A DNA stretch of 64,000 nucleotides from Asaia bogorensis (GCA_945873195.1 CAMCDA010000002.1:1-64000); one strand, 5' to 3'; positions 45,398 through 56,169 are shown, counted from the stretch's first letter. Translations and numbers: made by a program. The notes: a model not told the origin generated them from the sequence alone.

Positions 45398-46378
45398 TTA
45401 GTCGAGCTTGATCTTTGCCACCTTGATCAATTCCGCCATCAGCTTGCCATCCGCGTCCCGGAAGGCTTCCAGTTCCGGGATCGATTGCACCACCGTCGCC
45501 GACCCGGCCATCCGGATCTTGCCCTGCATCTCGGGTAGTTTCGATTGCTTGACGATTTCCTCATTCAGGCGCTGCTTGATCTCGGCCGGGGTGCCGGCCG
45601 GGCACCACAGGCTGATCCAGATCGGCGCGTCGGAATTCGGATAGCCAAGCTCGGTCAGCGTCGGGATATCGGGGAACTCCACGCTGCGCTCGAAATGGTT
45701 GATGTTGAGCAAGGTCAGCTTGCCGGCTTTCACATGCGCGGTCGTCACGGGCTCATTCATCAACTGCACGTTATTCGCGAGCAGATCTGTCAGGCTGTCG
45801 GCGCCGCCGCGATACGGGACATGCAGGATATCGACGCCGGTTCGGTACTTCAGCATCTCCAGCCGCAGATGCGGACCGGTGCCGGGCCCCGAGGATCCGA
45901 ACGCCAGCTTGCCCGGGTTCGCCTTGCAATAGGCGATCAGCTCCCCGAACGTCTTGATGCCGGTGGCGGGATGAATGGCGAAACCGGTGACAGCGTCGCC
46001 GAGGCGCGCGATCGGCTCCAGCGACTTGGGGTCATAGGGCACGGTGCGCAGCAGCGGCAGGTTCACGATTGTCGTGCTGGACGACATCAGGAATGTATAG
46101 CCATCGCCCGGTGACCGCGCGGCGGCCTCGGTCCCGATCATCCCGCTGGCGCCGCCCTTGTTCTCGATGACAAATTGTTGGCCGAATATCTGACTGAGCT
46201 TGTCGCACCATGGGCGCGCCACCACATCGGTACCACCGCCGGCCGCGAACGGCACGATGACCTTGATCGGCTTCGTCGGCCACGCCTTTGTCTGGGCAAT
46301 CGCCGGGGCCGCGAGGGGAAGCGTGGCGCCAGCAACGGCGGCACTGGCTCCGACTTTCAGGAAATTCCTACGACGCAT
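45398..46378 (-). CDS. Tripartite tricarboxylate transporter (Bug/TctC) substrate-binding protein
   Basis: Tat-like RRRNFLKVG; WPTKPIKVIVPFAAGGGTDVVARPW; MIGTEAAARSPGDGYTFL. Confidence 0.93.
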   Translation of the reverse strand: MRRRNFLKVGASAAVAGATLPLAAPAIAQTKAWPTKPIKVIVPFAAGGGTDVVARPWCDKLSQIFGQQFVIENKGGASGMIGTEAAARSPGDGYTFLMSSSTTIVNLPLLRTVPYDPKSLEPIARLGDAVTGFAIHPATGIKTFGELIAYCKANPGKLAFGSSGPGTGPHLRLEMLKYRTGVDILHVPYRGGADSLTDLLANNVQLMNEPVTTAHVKAGKLTLLNINHFERSVEFPDIPTLTELGYPNSDAPIWISLWCPAGTPAEIKQRLNEEIVKQSKLPEMQGKIRMAGSATVVQSIPELEAFRDADGKLMAELIKVAKIKLD

Positions 46379-46599
46379 TTGTTTCCTCCTGTTTGCTCGC
46401 GGCGCGTGTTGTTCCACGTGCTGACGGACACTCAGCTTATCTTCGGTATGCGGCAGACCGATGGCAAGGGTACGCCGTCCGTTCAAGCGTGATGAACCAC
46501 GCCAGACGATCGGACATGCGGTTCGGCCGCAGCGCCAATCGAGACGACCCCAGGCGGACCGGCCGCCGCGTACGAACCAGCCGGACGGAGAGACGGAGA

Positions 46600-47796
46600 A
46601 TGACGACCCAGGACAAACGCGAACCGGCCTCGTTTGTCGCGGTAAGGCCCCAGGAACCATCCGCCACCGCGGTCGTGCCCGTCGCGCTCCCGCCCCCCAC
46701 GCCGGCCGGCGCCGCCAAGGCACGCAACTGGCCAAGGCGGCTTCTGCTTCTGGCCGTGCTGGTCCTCGTGGCAGGCGGAGGCGCCTGGTTCACCTGGTGG
46801 CGCCCCGTGGCGGTGGCCGTCGTCCATCCCTGGCGTGGCGCTGCGGTCGAGGCGGTCTACGCGACCGGCATTGTTGAAGCCGTGGACACGGCCCGGGTCG
46901 GCACCACCGTCCCCGGCCGCATCATCGCCCTGGCGGTGAATGAGGGGGACATCGTCCGTAAGGACCAGGTGTTGGCGCAGTTGGACGACCGCCAGCCCCG
47001 CAGCCGCCTGGAAGACGCAACCGCCCGCCTGACGCAGGCCGAACTGGAACTCGCCCGCGGGCGTGACCTGCAGACCCGCGGCATCCGTACGCGCCAGGAA
47101 GTCGAGCGGGTGCAGGAGGAACGGGACCAGGCCGCCGCCGGCGTGCGCCTCGCCGCGCGCCAGTTGGAAGAGCATCGGATTTTGTCGCCCCTCGATGGCG
47201 TCGTCACCAAGCGCCCCGTGGAAGTCGGTGAGACGGTTGCCGCTCGCGATACATTGTTCGAGGTCGTTTCCGATGCCCGCCTGCGGGTCGCGGCTGATGT
47301 TGATGAACGGGACATCCCCCAGGTGCGCCTTGGCGCCCACGCGGCGTTGCGCTCGGAAGCCTTCCCGGAGCAGGCCTTCAGCGCGGATGTCACGAATATC
47401 CGGCGCGCCGGTGAAACAACGACCCGCACGTTCCGGGTGGAGGCGAACCTGCCCGCCGGCACGCCGTTGCGGATCGGCATGACGGTCGATGTGAATATCG
47501 TCACCAGCGAGCGCAAGAATGCGGTGCTGGTGCCCGCGCTTGCCGTCCGCCACGACCCGCCCCTCGGCGGCCGTCCGGGACCGGCGTTCCTGTTTCGCGC
47601 CGAGGATGGCCGGGCCGTCCGGACGGTGGTCGAAACCGGCGCGGTCGGGGCGGATGTGATCGAGGTGCGCAGGGGCGTGAGCGAGACCAGCACCGTCCTC
47701 GCGGCGCCGCCGGACGGGCTTAAGGACGGGCAGCGCATCCATGCGACGGAAAAGCCCTCGGGTGGCACGGTGGTGACCTCCGGCGTCCGGCCATGA
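46600..47796 (+). CDS. HlyD/RND-type periplasmic adaptor (membrane fusion protein)
   Basis: TM helix then VYATGIVEAVDTARVGTTVPGRIIALAVNEGDIVRKDQVLAQLDD; LSPLDGVVTKRPVEVGETV. Confidence 0.9.
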   Translation: MTTQDKREPASFVAVRPQEPSATAVVPVALPPPTPAGAAKARNWPRRLLLLAVLVLVAGGGAWFTWWRPVAVAVVHPWRGAAVEAVYATGIVEAVDTARVGTTVPGRIIALAVNEGDIVRKDQVLAQLDDRQPRSRLEDATARLTQAELELARGRDLQTRGIRTRQEVERVQEERDQAAAGVRLAARQLEEHRILSPLDGVVTKRPVEVGETVAARDTLFEVVSDARLRVAADVDERDIPQVRLGAHAALRSEAFPEQAFSADVTNIRRAGETTTRTFRVEANLPAGTPLRIGMTVDVNIVTSERKNAVLVPALAVRHDPPLGGRPGPAFLFRAEDGRAVRTVVETGAVGADVIEVRRGVSETSTVLAAPPDGLKDGQRIHATEKPSGGTVVTSGVRP

Positions 47797-49034
47797 TGCC
47801 GCTGGCGCTGTCGATCGCGCTGGCGCATCTGCAAAGCCGCAAGCGGCAGACCATGGTCTCGATCCTGGGCGTCACGCTGGGCGTGGGCGTGTTCGTCTCG
47901 ATCAGCGGCATGATGCAAGGCTTCCAGAATTATTTCCGCACGCAGATCATCGAATCCAACCCGCATATCGTCATGACCGACGAAATCCGCCAGCCGCCGC
48001 GCCAGCCGCTTCAGGTGCAGCGGCCGAACGACGCCGTCGCGATTTCCCGCATCCTGCCGCGCGATCCGGTGCGGGGCATCACCGGCGCGGTCGGTATCAT
48101 GGAGTCCTTGGCCGCTATGCCGGGCGTTGCCGCCGCGCCGACCTTGCGCGGGCAGGTGATCCTCCGCCGAGCGGGACGGGATTACGCGGTTGCGGCGCTG
48201 GGGATCGATGCGGGGAAAGAGGCGCGGGTTACCTCCCTGGCGCGTGACATGACCGAGGGCAAGCTCGACGCCCTGGGCATGCGCCCCGATGGCGTCGTGA
48301 TCGGCGCCAGCCTTGCGAAGAAGATGGGCGCGACGTTGGGCGACACGATCGCCGCCGCGACCCTGGCGGGCGGCGAGACATCCCTGCGCATCGTCGGCCT
48401 GTTCCGCACCGGGTTGGAGGCGCAGGACAATGGCGTCGTCTATGTCTCCCTGTCGAAACAGCAATCGATGCAGGGCCGGCCGCGGGTGATCAACGAAATC
48501 CGCATCAAGCTCGACGACATCAACCAGTCCATTCCGATCGCCACCATGATCGAGGGCCGCTGGGGCTTCAAGGCGGCGCCGTGGGAGGAAACCTACGCGC
48601 GCATTCTGTCCGTGTTCGTGCTGCAGAACGCGATCATCTTCGCCTGCACCGGCTCCATCCTGCTGGTCGCGGGCTTCGGCATCTTCAACATCATCTCCAC
48701 CGTCGTGATGGAGAAGTCGCGCGACATCGCCATCCTGCGCTCCATCGGCATGGCGGCGAACGACATAGTGTCCATCTTCGTGATCGAGGGCGCGGTTGTG
48801 GGCGCCATCGGCATGGTCGCCGGCTGGGCGCTGGGCCTTGGGATATCGGCGCTGCTGGAAATGGTGCCCGCGCCGGGCGGGGAGCCTGGGGCGACGCTGA
48901 TGGTGGCCCGATCCTTCGGCATCTACGGCGTTGCGAGCTTCATCGCGCTGCTCGCGTCCCTGGGCGCCGCCTGGCTGCCAGCGCGCAAGGCCGCGCGGAC
49001 CGATCCGCTGACCGTGATCCGGGGGGCGGCATGA
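47793..49034 (+). CDS. ABC transporter permease (FtsX/MacB-type)
   Basis: LAHLQSRKRQTMVSILGVTLGVGVFVSISGMMQGF; VVMEKSRDIAILRSIGMAANDIVSIF. Confidence 0.92.
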   Translation: MMPLALSIALAHLQSRKRQTMVSILGVTLGVGVFVSISGMMQGFQNYFRTQIIESNPHIVMTDEIRQPPRQPLQVQRPNDAVAISRILPRDPVRGITGAVGIMESLAAMPGVAAAPTLRGQVILRRAGRDYAVAALGIDAGKEARVTSLARDMTEGKLDALGMRPDGVVIGASLAKKMGATLGDTIAAATLAGGETSLRIVGLFRTGLEAQDNGVVYVSLSKQQSMQGRPRVINEIRIKLDDINQSIPIATMIEGRWGFKAAPWEETYARILSVFVLQNAIIFACTGSILLVAGFGIFNIISTVVMEKSRDIAILRSIGMAANDIVSIFVIEGAVVGAIGMVAGWALGLGISALLEMVPAPGGEPGATLMVARSFGIYGVASFIALLASLGAAWLPARKAARTDPLTVIRGAA

Positions 49035-49738
49035 GCGCCACGCTGCCACCGCCCGGAACGGTGATCCTGCGGGGCGTCGGGCTGACCCGCGTCCTTCCCG
49101 GGCCGGTGCCCTTCGCGCTGGTGTCCGACATCGACGTGTCGTTCCGGGCCGGCAGTTTCTCGGTCGTCACCGGGCCGTCCGGATCGGGCAAGTCGTCATT
49201 GCTGTATCTGCTGGGCCTGCTCGACCTGCCCACGAAGGGGGAGGTGTTTGTCGACGACAGCCCCACCGCCGCGCTGGATGCCGAAGCCCGCGCTCGGCTG
49301 CGGCTGGAACGCTTCGGCTTCGTGTTCCAGTTCCATTTCCTGCTGCCGGAGTTCACGGTGCTGGACAACGTCATGCTGCCGATGCGCCAGTTGCGCCGCC
49401 TGAGCGCGGGGGCGATGTGGGAACGCGCCATGGCGCTGCTGACGTCGCTGGGCATGGCCGCCAAGGCCAACAACCTGCCGGCCGCCCTTTCAGGCGGAGA
49501 GCGGCAGCGGACCGCCATCGCCCGTGCCCTGGCCAATGATCCGCAGTTCATCCTGGCGGATGAGCCGACGGGCGCGCTCGATACCCGCAACGGCGCGGCG
49601 GTCTTCGCGATCATGCGCGCGCTGGCGAAGGAAGGCCGCACCGTCATCGCCGTGACGCATGACGAAGGACTGGCGGCGACCGCCGACCATCGCATCAGGC
49701 TGGTGGACGGACGACTGGTGGCTCCCGACGCCGCCTGA
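49031..49738 (+). CDS. ABC transporter ATP-binding protein (LolD/MacB-like)
   Basis: Walker A GPSGSGKSSLLYLLGLLD; signature ALSGGERQRTAIARAL; LADEPTGALD. Confidence 0.96.
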   Translation: MSATLPPPGTVILRGVGLTRVLPGPVPFALVSDIDVSFRAGSFSVVTGPSGSGKSSLLYLLGLLDLPTKGEVFVDDSPTAALDAEARARLRLERFGFVFQFHFLLPEFTVLDNVMLPMRQLRRLSAGAMWERAMALLTSLGMAAKANNLPAALSGGERQRTAIARALANDPQFILADEPTGALDTRNGAAVFAIMRALAKEGRTVIAVTHDEGLAATADHRIRLVDGRLVAPDAA

Positions 49739-49830
49739 CCTCCAAGCGTTTCGTGCGCTGTCCTGGCTGGCCACGCCCCTTGGCATGCCGTAGAACCGGG
49801 GGATCAATTCCTTTCAGGGAGTCCAGCCGC

Positions 49831-50181
49831 ATGAGCAAGATCATCCGTACCGAACCCGGCCCGATTCTGTCGAAGGCCGTCGAATATCACGGCTTCGTCT
49901 ACCTGCCGGGCATCACCGCCCGCGACACCACCAAGGATATCAAGGGCCAGACCGCCGATGTCCTGGCGCAGATCGACGCGATGCTGGAGCATCACGGCAC
50001 CGACAAGACCCGCATGCTCCAGGCCGTGATCTGGGTGAAGGACATCAAGGAGCGCGGCGCGATGAACGAAGTCTGGACCCCGTGGCTGCCGAAGGATGGC
50101 GCCCCGGTGCGCGCCTGCGTCCAGGCCGAGATGGCCGCGCCGTCCGTGCTGGTGGAGATCATGGTCACCGCCTGCAAGTAA
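49831..50181 (+). CDS. RidA family protein
   Basis: GPILSKAVEYHGFVYLPGITA...QTADVLAQIDAML...RACVQAEMAAPSVLVEIMV. Confidence 0.93.
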   Translation: MSKIIRTEPGPILSKAVEYHGFVYLPGITARDTTKDIKGQTADVLAQIDAMLEHHGTDKTRMLQAVIWVKDIKERGAMNEVWTPWLPKDGAPVRACVQAEMAAPSVLVEIMVTACK

Positions 50182-50265
50182 TGCCGTCCGGGAGGGGGCG
50201 GGCATGTCCGCCTCCTGCCGTTTCGTTATCGCCCGGCATTTGTTCTTGGCTTGGTCGGCCGGAAA

Positions 50266-51537
50266 ATGACCGCGCAACCTCCAACCATTGACGAACCCCC
50301 CTCAACGGAGTGCAACTGTCCGGACAGAAGGATAGACAAGCCGTTGATCCCCCCGTCTTACCGACCCATGCTCGGCGCCACCGTGGCAATGTTCCTGCAG
50401 CAGACTTTTGTCTCAATCGGGCGCGTCATGCCCGCCGTGATCGCCCCCCTGATCATCGCCGACCTCCGTATCGATCCCGCCATGCTCGGCGTCTATTACG
50501 GGATCAACGCCTTCTGCTCCCTGATCGGCCAAATGGGCTGCGGCAGCTTCATCGTCCGCTACGGCGCTTGGCGCATGAGTCAGGTGGCCCTCGTGATGCT
50601 GGCCTTCGGCATCGCCGCGACCGCTTTCTTCGGAGTCTGGGGCTTCGTCCTGTCCGCCATCATCGGCGGCAGCGGGGCGGCGGTGTCCACCCCCACCAGT
50701 TCCCATCTGCTGGGCCGGGTCACGCCCCGGCGACTGGCGCCCCTGGTGTTCTCGATCAAGCAGACCGCCGTGCCCGCGGGGCTGCTGTTCGGCGGCTTCC
50801 TCGGCGCCTGGATGGCCGAGGCCTGGACGTGGCAGGGTGCGATGCTGATCATCGCCGGCGCCTGCCTGCTGTTCTCGCTCGCACTGCAACCCTGGCGGGC
50901 GCAATTCGACACCGACCGGGACCCCAGCCGAGCGTTCCATTTCTCGGACTTTCAACGGACGATCACGGTGGTGATGAAGGCGAAGGATCTGAGGAGCCTG
51001 TCCTTCGCCTGCTTCGCCTTCAACGGCATCCAGCAGGTCTTCACGGCCTATTTCGTCACCTATTTGACCCACCTGGGTTACTCGCTGGTCACGGCCGGCT
51101 TCATCTTCTCGACCGTCGTGGCCATCGCGGTGCCGGGGCGCGTGCTGTGGGGATGGCTGGGGAGTTTCTACCTCTCGCCCCGGGTGGTGATGGCGGGCCT
51201 GGCGCTGGGGATGGCCGCCAGCGTCGCAGCAACGGGGTTCTTTACCGAGGGCTGGCCGCTGGTCCTGATCGGCGCCGTCGCCACGGTCCTGAGCGCCACC
51301 GCCATGTCCTGGCACGGCATCCTGCTGTCGGAAACCGCGAGGCTGGCCCCGGAGGGATCGGCCGGCCCCGTCACCGGCGGCGTGCTGTCGTTTGGGCAGA
51401 TGGGCGCGCTGCTGGGCCCGATCGTCTATTCCGGCCTGCTGGGCCTGACCGATGACTACGGTGTGGGCTTCATCGTCTGCGCCATCCCGGCCCTATGGGT
51501 CGGCATCGTGCTGGCGCGTCCGCCCAAGGCGGCCTGA
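50266..51537 (+). CDS. MFS transporter
   Basis: 12-TM-like hydrophobic pattern; SSHLLGRVTPRRLAPLVFSIKQTAVPAGLLFGG. Confidence 0.88.
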   Translation: MTAQPPTIDEPPSTECNCPDRRIDKPLIPPSYRPMLGATVAMFLQQTFVSIGRVMPAVIAPLIIADLRIDPAMLGVYYGINAFCSLIGQMGCGSFIVRYGAWRMSQVALVMLAFGIAATAFFGVWGFVLSAIIGGSGAAVSTPTSSHLLGRVTPRRLAPLVFSIKQTAVPAGLLFGGFLGAWMAEAWTWQGAMLIIAGACLLFSLALQPWRAQFDTDRDPSRAFHFSDFQRTITVVMKAKDLRSLSFACFAFNGIQQVFTAYFVTYLTHLGYSLVTAGFIFSTVVAIAVPGRVLWGWLGSFYLSPRVVMAGLALGMAASVAATGFFTEGWPLVLIGAVATVLSATAMSWHGILLSETARLAPEGSAGPVTGGVLSFGQMGALLGPIVYSGLLGLTDDYGVGFIVCAIPALWVGIVLARPPKAA

Positions 51538-51541
51538 GGCG

Positions 51542-52156
51542 TCAGGCGGCCCGCGCGTTGGCGATGAAGGCGCGGATCAGCGCGGGGTCCTTCACGCCCT
51601 TGGCCTTCTCGACGCCCGAGGACACGTCCACCGCGCGTGCCCCGGTCTCCCGGATCGCGGCGGCGACATTGGCCGGGGTCAGCCCGCCCGCCAGCACCCA
51701 CGGGACGGGAGACTTCCAGCCGCGCAGCAGCGTCCAGTCGAAGCTGACCGCGTTGCCGCCAGGGCGGGTGGCATCCGGGGGCGGCTTCGCCTCGATCAGC
51801 AGGCGGTCGGCGCCATTGGAGTCGGTGGGCAGGTCGGCGGGGCTGTCCACCCCGACGGCGCGCCAGATCGGTAGGCCGAAGCGGGCGCGCATCGCGCCGG
51901 TATCCGCGCCATAGAGTTGCAGGACATCCAGCCGAATGACGTCCAGCGTCGCGGCGATCTGGTCGGCGGTCGGGTTGACGAACAGCCCGACGCGCGGCGG
52001 GCCGCCAGGGGTACGGGCGGACAAAGCGGCGGCGGCCTCGGGCGTGATGTAGCGGGGGGAGGGGGGAAAGAACACGAACCCCACCCAGTCGGCCCCGGCA
52101 TCGATAACCGTGTCGAAGCCGGCGGCGTCGTTGATGCCGCAGATCTTGACCTTCAT
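51542..52156 (-). CDS. trpF: Phosphoribosylanthranilate isomerase
   Basis: MKVKICGINDAAGFD; GADWVGFVFFPPSPRYI; VLAGGLTPANVAAAI. Confidence 0.96.
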   Translation of the reverse strand: MKVKICGINDAAGFDTVIDAGADWVGFVFFPPSPRYITPEAAAALSARTPGGPPRVGLFVNPTADQIAATLDVIRLDVLQLYGADTGAMRARFGLPIWRAVGVDSPADLPTDSNGADRLLIEAKPPPDATRPGGNAVSFDWTLLRGWKSPVPWVLAGGLTPANVAAAIRETGARAVDVSSGVEKAKGVKDPALIRAFIANARAA

Positions 52157-52851
52157 TTAAGCGACGCCGCGATGGCGGCCGCGGCCGCGGCCGGATCGGC
52201 GCCACCCGTGATCGGGCGGCCGATCACCAGCCAGGACGCGCCGGCCTGCATCGCTTCCTTGGGGGTCATGGTGCGGGCCTGGTCTCCGGCGTTGGCGCCG
52301 GCTGGGCGGATGCCGGGCACGACCAGTGTCACTGAGGGCCCGAGTTCCCGGCGCAAGGTCGCCACCTCCAGCGGGCTGCACACCAAGCCATCGGCCCCGG
52401 CGTCGACCGCCAGGCGCCCGAGGCGGGAAACCTGCGCCGCCGCCCCGTCATTCATGCCCATCGCGGCCAGGGATGCGTCATCCAGGCTGGTGAGCACCGT
52501 GACCGCCAGGATCATCGGTCGGTTGGCGCCGGCGGTTTCGGCCGCCTCGCGCGCCGCGCGGATCATGGCGTCGCCGCCCGAGGCGTGGATCGTCACCATC
52601 CGTGGCGCCAAGGGCAGGATCGCGCGGATTCCCCCGGCCACGGTGTTCGGGATGTCGTGCAGCTTGACGTCCAGGAAGATCGGCCGCCCTTGGATCGCGC
52701 GATAGCCGGCGGCGCCATTGGCAAGGAAATACTCAAGCCCTACCTTGAACAATCCGACATGCGGGGCGGTCGCGGCGGCCCAGGTGCTGGCGCGATCGAT
52801 GTCGGTCGTATCGAGGGCAACGATGATGGGGCTGGGATCAGGGGCGCTCAT
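52153..52851 (-). CDS. pyrF: Orotidine 5'-phosphate decarboxylase
   Basis: IIVALDTTDIDRA; IFLDVKLHDIPNTV; WLVIGRPIT. Confidence 0.96.
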   Translation of the reverse strand: MSAPDPSPIIVALDTTDIDRASTWAAATAPHVGLFKVGLEYFLANGAAGYRAIQGRPIFLDVKLHDIPNTVAGGIRAILPLAPRMVTIHASGGDAMIRAAREAAETAGANRPMILAVTVLTSLDDASLAAMGMNDGAAAQVSRLGRLAVDAGADGLVCSPLEVATLRRELGPSVTLVVPGIRPAGANAGDQARTMTPKEAMQAGASWLVIGRPITGGADPAAAAAAIAASLK

Positions 52852-53156
52852 GCACCGGGAGGTAGCATGGTGCTGGCGGGCAGACGAGCCTTCAGGTCGC
52901 GGACCTGTTCTTCCAGCAGCCGGACCGCGTGTTCGGCCCGCCGAGCGTGCTGGCGAGCCTGGAAGCTGGATATCCATACGAGGAGCGCGCCGATCAGGAA
53001 GGTCAGGGCCGCGGCGCCGATGACGGCCAGGGAAATCGGGATTTCAAGCGTGACGTCGGTCGGCCAGAACCCCAGCTGGACGGGCGCGCGATTGGACAGC
53101 GCGAAGGACACCAGGACGGCGAGGAATGGGAGGGCGATGATCAGGCGCAGCAGCAC
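52848..53156 (-). CDS. LapA domain-containing membrane protein
   Basis: Two TM segments; VSFALSNRAPVQLGFWPTDVTLEIPISLAVIGAAALTFLIG. Confidence 0.88.
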   Translation of the reverse strand: MLLRLIIALPFLAVLVSFALSNRAPVQLGFWPTDVTLEIPISLAVIGAAALTFLIGALLVWISSFQARQHARRAEHAVRLLEEQVRDLKARLPASTMLPPGA

Positions 53157-53168
53157 CGCGTGGGATCC

Positions 53169-53483
53169 CTAGGCGGTCTTGCGGGCGCTTTTCCTGGCAG
53201 GCTTGCCGCGGTTGACGCGTTCGCGCAGTTCCTTGCCGGCCTTGAAGAAGGGGACGACCTTTTCTTCAACCTGCACGGATTCACCGGTGCGCGGATTGCG
53301 GCCCGTGCGGGCATCGCGCTGCTTGATGGTGAAGGCGCCGAAGCCGCGCAATTCCACGCGGGAGCCTTGTGCCAAGGCCAGGGTGATCTGCTCAAAGATC
53401 GTCGATACGATGGTTTCCACGTCCGCGCTGCGCAGATGTGGGTTGGACAGGGCGATCTCGGCGATCAGTTCCGATTTGGTCAC
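53169..53483 (-). CDS. ihfB: Integration host factor subunit beta
   Basis: [60 protein letters not shown] start at 53483. Confidence 0.95.
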   Translation of the reverse strand: MTKSELIAEIALSNPHLRSADVETIVSTIFEQITLALAQGSRVELRGFGAFTIKQRDARTGRNPRTGESVQVEEKVVPFFKAGKELRERVNRGKPARKSARKTA

Positions 53484-53499
53484 GACGTGGCCTCGCGTT

Positions 53500-54423
53500 T
53501 CAATCCGCGGAACGTTGCCAGACGGCCATGCCGCCGTCAAGACTAACGCTTTGTGATATCAGTATTTTCCAAATCGATTCGACGAATTCGCTCAGGGTGG
53601 CGCCCAGGGTGCGGCTGGCCAGGCTGCCGGTGGTCACGTCGCGGACCGGCAGGCCGGCTTCCACGCCCTTGGCCGAGACGAGCCAGGCACGGGCCTCTGT
53701 CTCTCCGCCGATCTGATCGATCAGGCCCAGCGCGAGGGCCTGGCGCCCCGTGAACGCGCGTCCATCGGCCAGAAGCCGCACCCGCACCGGGTCCATTTGC
53801 CGCCCCTTGGCGACCATGCCGACGAACTGGTCGAACATGTCGGTGACGATGTCCTGCAATGCCTCCCGCCCACGGGGGGTCAGGGGACGGGTGAGGTTCG
53901 GCTGATCCTTCAGCGCGCCGGAGGTGATGGCCTCCGTGCCGATGCCCACCTTATCCAGCAAGGCCGAGAGGTCGCGGAGTTCGAGGAGGACGCCGATGGA
54001 GCCGGTGATGGTCGATTCACGCGCGAAAACCCGGTGTGCGGGCATCGCAACCATGTAGCCGGCCGAGGCCGCCAGCCCGCCCATCACGGCGACAACCGGC
54101 TTTTTCTCCGCGACCGTGGCGATCGCCCGATACAGGGCTTCCCCGCCCGACATGGTGCCGCCCGGGCTGTTGATCGACACGATCAGCGCCTTGGTGTCGG
54201 CATTCGCGGCGAGCCTGATGAGAGCCTGGTTGAGCTTACGGTCCTCGGTGATCGCCCCGGTGACGTTCAGGCGCGCGAGGTGTTCGGTTTCGACGGAAAG
54301 TCCGGCCTGGCGAAGACCAATGACGGCCGCGACCACAAGGGCCGCGACCGTCAGGCTGCGCCAAAAGACAAGGCGGCGCTTGAGGCGCCGCCTGTCCAGT
54401 AGAAGATCGGTTTCGAGTGTCAC
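53500..54423 (-). CDS. sppA: Signal peptide peptidase SppA (S49)
   Basis: [51 protein letters not shown]. Confidence 0.94.
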   Translation of the reverse strand: MTLETDLLLDRRRLKRRLVFWRSLTVAALVVAAVIGLRQAGLSVETEHLARLNVTGAITEDRKLNQALIRLAANADTKALIVSINSPGGTMSGGEALYRAIATVAEKKPVVAVMGGLAASAGYMVAMPAHRVFARESTITGSIGVLLELRDLSALLDKVGIGTEAITSGALKDQPNLTRPLTPRGREALQDIVTDMFDQFVGMVAKGRQMDPVRVRLLADGRAFTGRQALALGLIDQIGGETEARAWLVSAKGVEAGLPVRDVTTGSLASRTLGATLSEFVESIWKILISQSVSLDGGMAVWQRSAD

Positions 54424-54432
54424 AACAGCCGA

Positions 54433-56169
54433 TCAGCTGTCCTGGCTCAACTGGTTGCGGCGACGGATCGCGGCTCCCAGGATATCGCCCAGGGACGCGC
54501 CGGAGTCGGACGAACCGAACTCGGCCATCGCCTGCTTCTCTTCCTCGACTTCCTTGCCCTTGATGGTCAGGCTCAGCTTGCGGGCCGCGCGGTCGACCGC
54601 GGTGATCTTGGCATCGATCTTCTCGCCGATGGCGAAGCGATCGGGGCGCTGATCCCCCTTGTCGCGGGCCAGTTCCGCCCGACGAATGAAGCCGGTCAGA
54701 ACGTCGTTGACGCGGACCTCGATCCCGTTGGTCTGGATCGCGCTGACGACGCAGGTGACGATGTCGTTCTTGCGAACGGTATCGAGCACGGTGGCCGCCG
54801 GGTCGTCCTTGAGCTGCTTGATGCCCAGGCTGATCCGTTCCTTCTCCACGTCGACGTCGAGAACCTTCGCCTTGACGATCTGGCCCTTTTCGTAATGGGT
54901 GATCGCCAGTTCGCCGGCTTCGTCCCAGGACAGGTCGGACATGTGGACCATGCCGTCGATGTCGGCGGACAGGCCGATGAACAGGCCGAATTCCGTGATG
55001 TTGCGGATTTCGCCTTCGACTTCCTGGCCGATCGGATGCTCGTCGACGAACTGCTCCCACGGGTTGCGCTGCACCTGCTTGAGGCCCAGCGAAATCCGGC
55101 GCTTGGAGCTGTCGACGTCCAGCACCATGACGTCCACTTCCTGGCTGGTCGCGACGATCTTGCCGGGATGGACGTTCTTCTTGGTCCAGGACATCTCGGA
55201 CACGTGAACCAGGCCCTCGACCCCCGGCTCCAGCTCCACGAAGGCGCCGTAGTCGGTGATGTTGGTAACGCGGCCCGTGTACTTGGCGCCCGGCGGGTAC
55301 TTCGCCGCCACGCCTTCCCACGGATCAGCCTCAAGCTGCTTCATGCCGAGGGAGATGCGCTGGGTGTCGGGGTTGAAGCGGATGACCTGGACCTTGACGG
55401 CCTGGCCGATCTGCAACGCTTCCGACGGGTGGTTGATGCGGCGCCAGGCAACGTCGGTGACGTGCAGCAGCCCGTCCACACCGCCCAGATCGACGAATGC
55501 GCCGTAGTCGGTGATGTTCTTCACCACGCCGTCGAGGATCATGCCTTCCTTCAGGCCCTGGATCAGTTCGCTGCGCTGTTCGGCGCGCGTTTCTTCCAGG
55601 ACGGCACGACGGGAGACGACGATGTTGCCGCGCGTCCGGTCCATCTTCAGGATCTGGAACGGCTGGGGCGAACCCATCAGCGGGGTCACGTCGCGGACAG
55701 GGCGGATATCCACCTGGCTGCCCGGCAGGAATGCGACCGCGCCGCCGAGGTCGACGGTGAAGCCGCCCTTGACCCGGCCGTAGATCGTGCCGTTGACGCG
55801 CTGCTGGCCCTCGAACGCCTTTTCCAGGCTGGTCCAGGCTTCCTCGCGGCGGGCCTTTTCCCGGGACAGGATGATCGAGCCGTCCTTGTCCTCATAGCGC
55901 TCGACATACAGCTCGACATAGTCGCCGGGCTTGATGTCGGGCTTGGCGCCCGGGGGGCCGAATTCCTTGAGGGCAACACGTCCCTCGGACTTCAGGCCGA
56001 CATCGACGACAGCGAATTCGTCGGTCAGGCGGACGATGCGGCCGGTGACGACGGAGCCGTCGAAGCCGGTGTCACGGCCCAGGGTCTCATCGAGGAGGGA
56101 GGCGAAGTCTTCGCCTTGGAAATGGTCTTGCATGGGCGTGCTGGCGCGCGCGGTGGCGGATAATGCCAT
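54433..56169 (-). CDS. rpsA: 30S ribosomal protein S1
   Basis: Repeated S1 domains: VKNITDYGAFVDLGGVDGLLHVTDVAW, VTNITDYGAFVELEPGVEGLVHVSEMSW. Confidence 0.98.
   Translation of the reverse strand: MALSATARASTPMQDHFQGEDFASLLDETLGRDTGFDGSVVTGRIVRLTDEFAVVDVGLKSEGRVALKEFGPPGAKPDIKPGDYVELYVERYEDKDGSIILSREKARREEAWTSLEKAFEGQQRVNGTIYGRVKGGFTVDLGGAVAFLPGSQVDIRPVRDVTPLMGSPQPFQILKMDRTRGNIVVSRRAVLEETRAEQRSELIQGLKEGMILDGVVKNITDYGAFVDLGGVDGLLHVTDVAWRRINHPSEALQIGQAVKVQVIRFNPDTQRISLGMKQLEADPWEGVAAKYPPGAKYTGRVTNITDYGAFVELEPGVEGLVHVSEMSWTKKNVHPGKIVATSQEVDVMVLDVDSSKRRISLGLKQVQRNPWEQFVDEHPIGQEVEGEIRNITEFGLFIGLSADIDGMVHMSDLSWDEAGELAITHYEKGQIVKAKVLDVDVEKERISLGIKQLKDDPAATVLDTVRKNDIVTCVVSAIQTNGIEVRVNDVLTGFIRRAELARDKGDQRPDRFAIGEKIDAKITAVDRAARKLSLTIKGKEVEEEKQAMAEFGSSDSGASLGDILGAAIRRRNQLSQDS

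Noticed and set aside
54895-56163. 422-aa plus-strand ORF opposite rpsA
   Set aside because: Periodic pattern mirrors S1 repeats on the antisense strand; not an independent gene.
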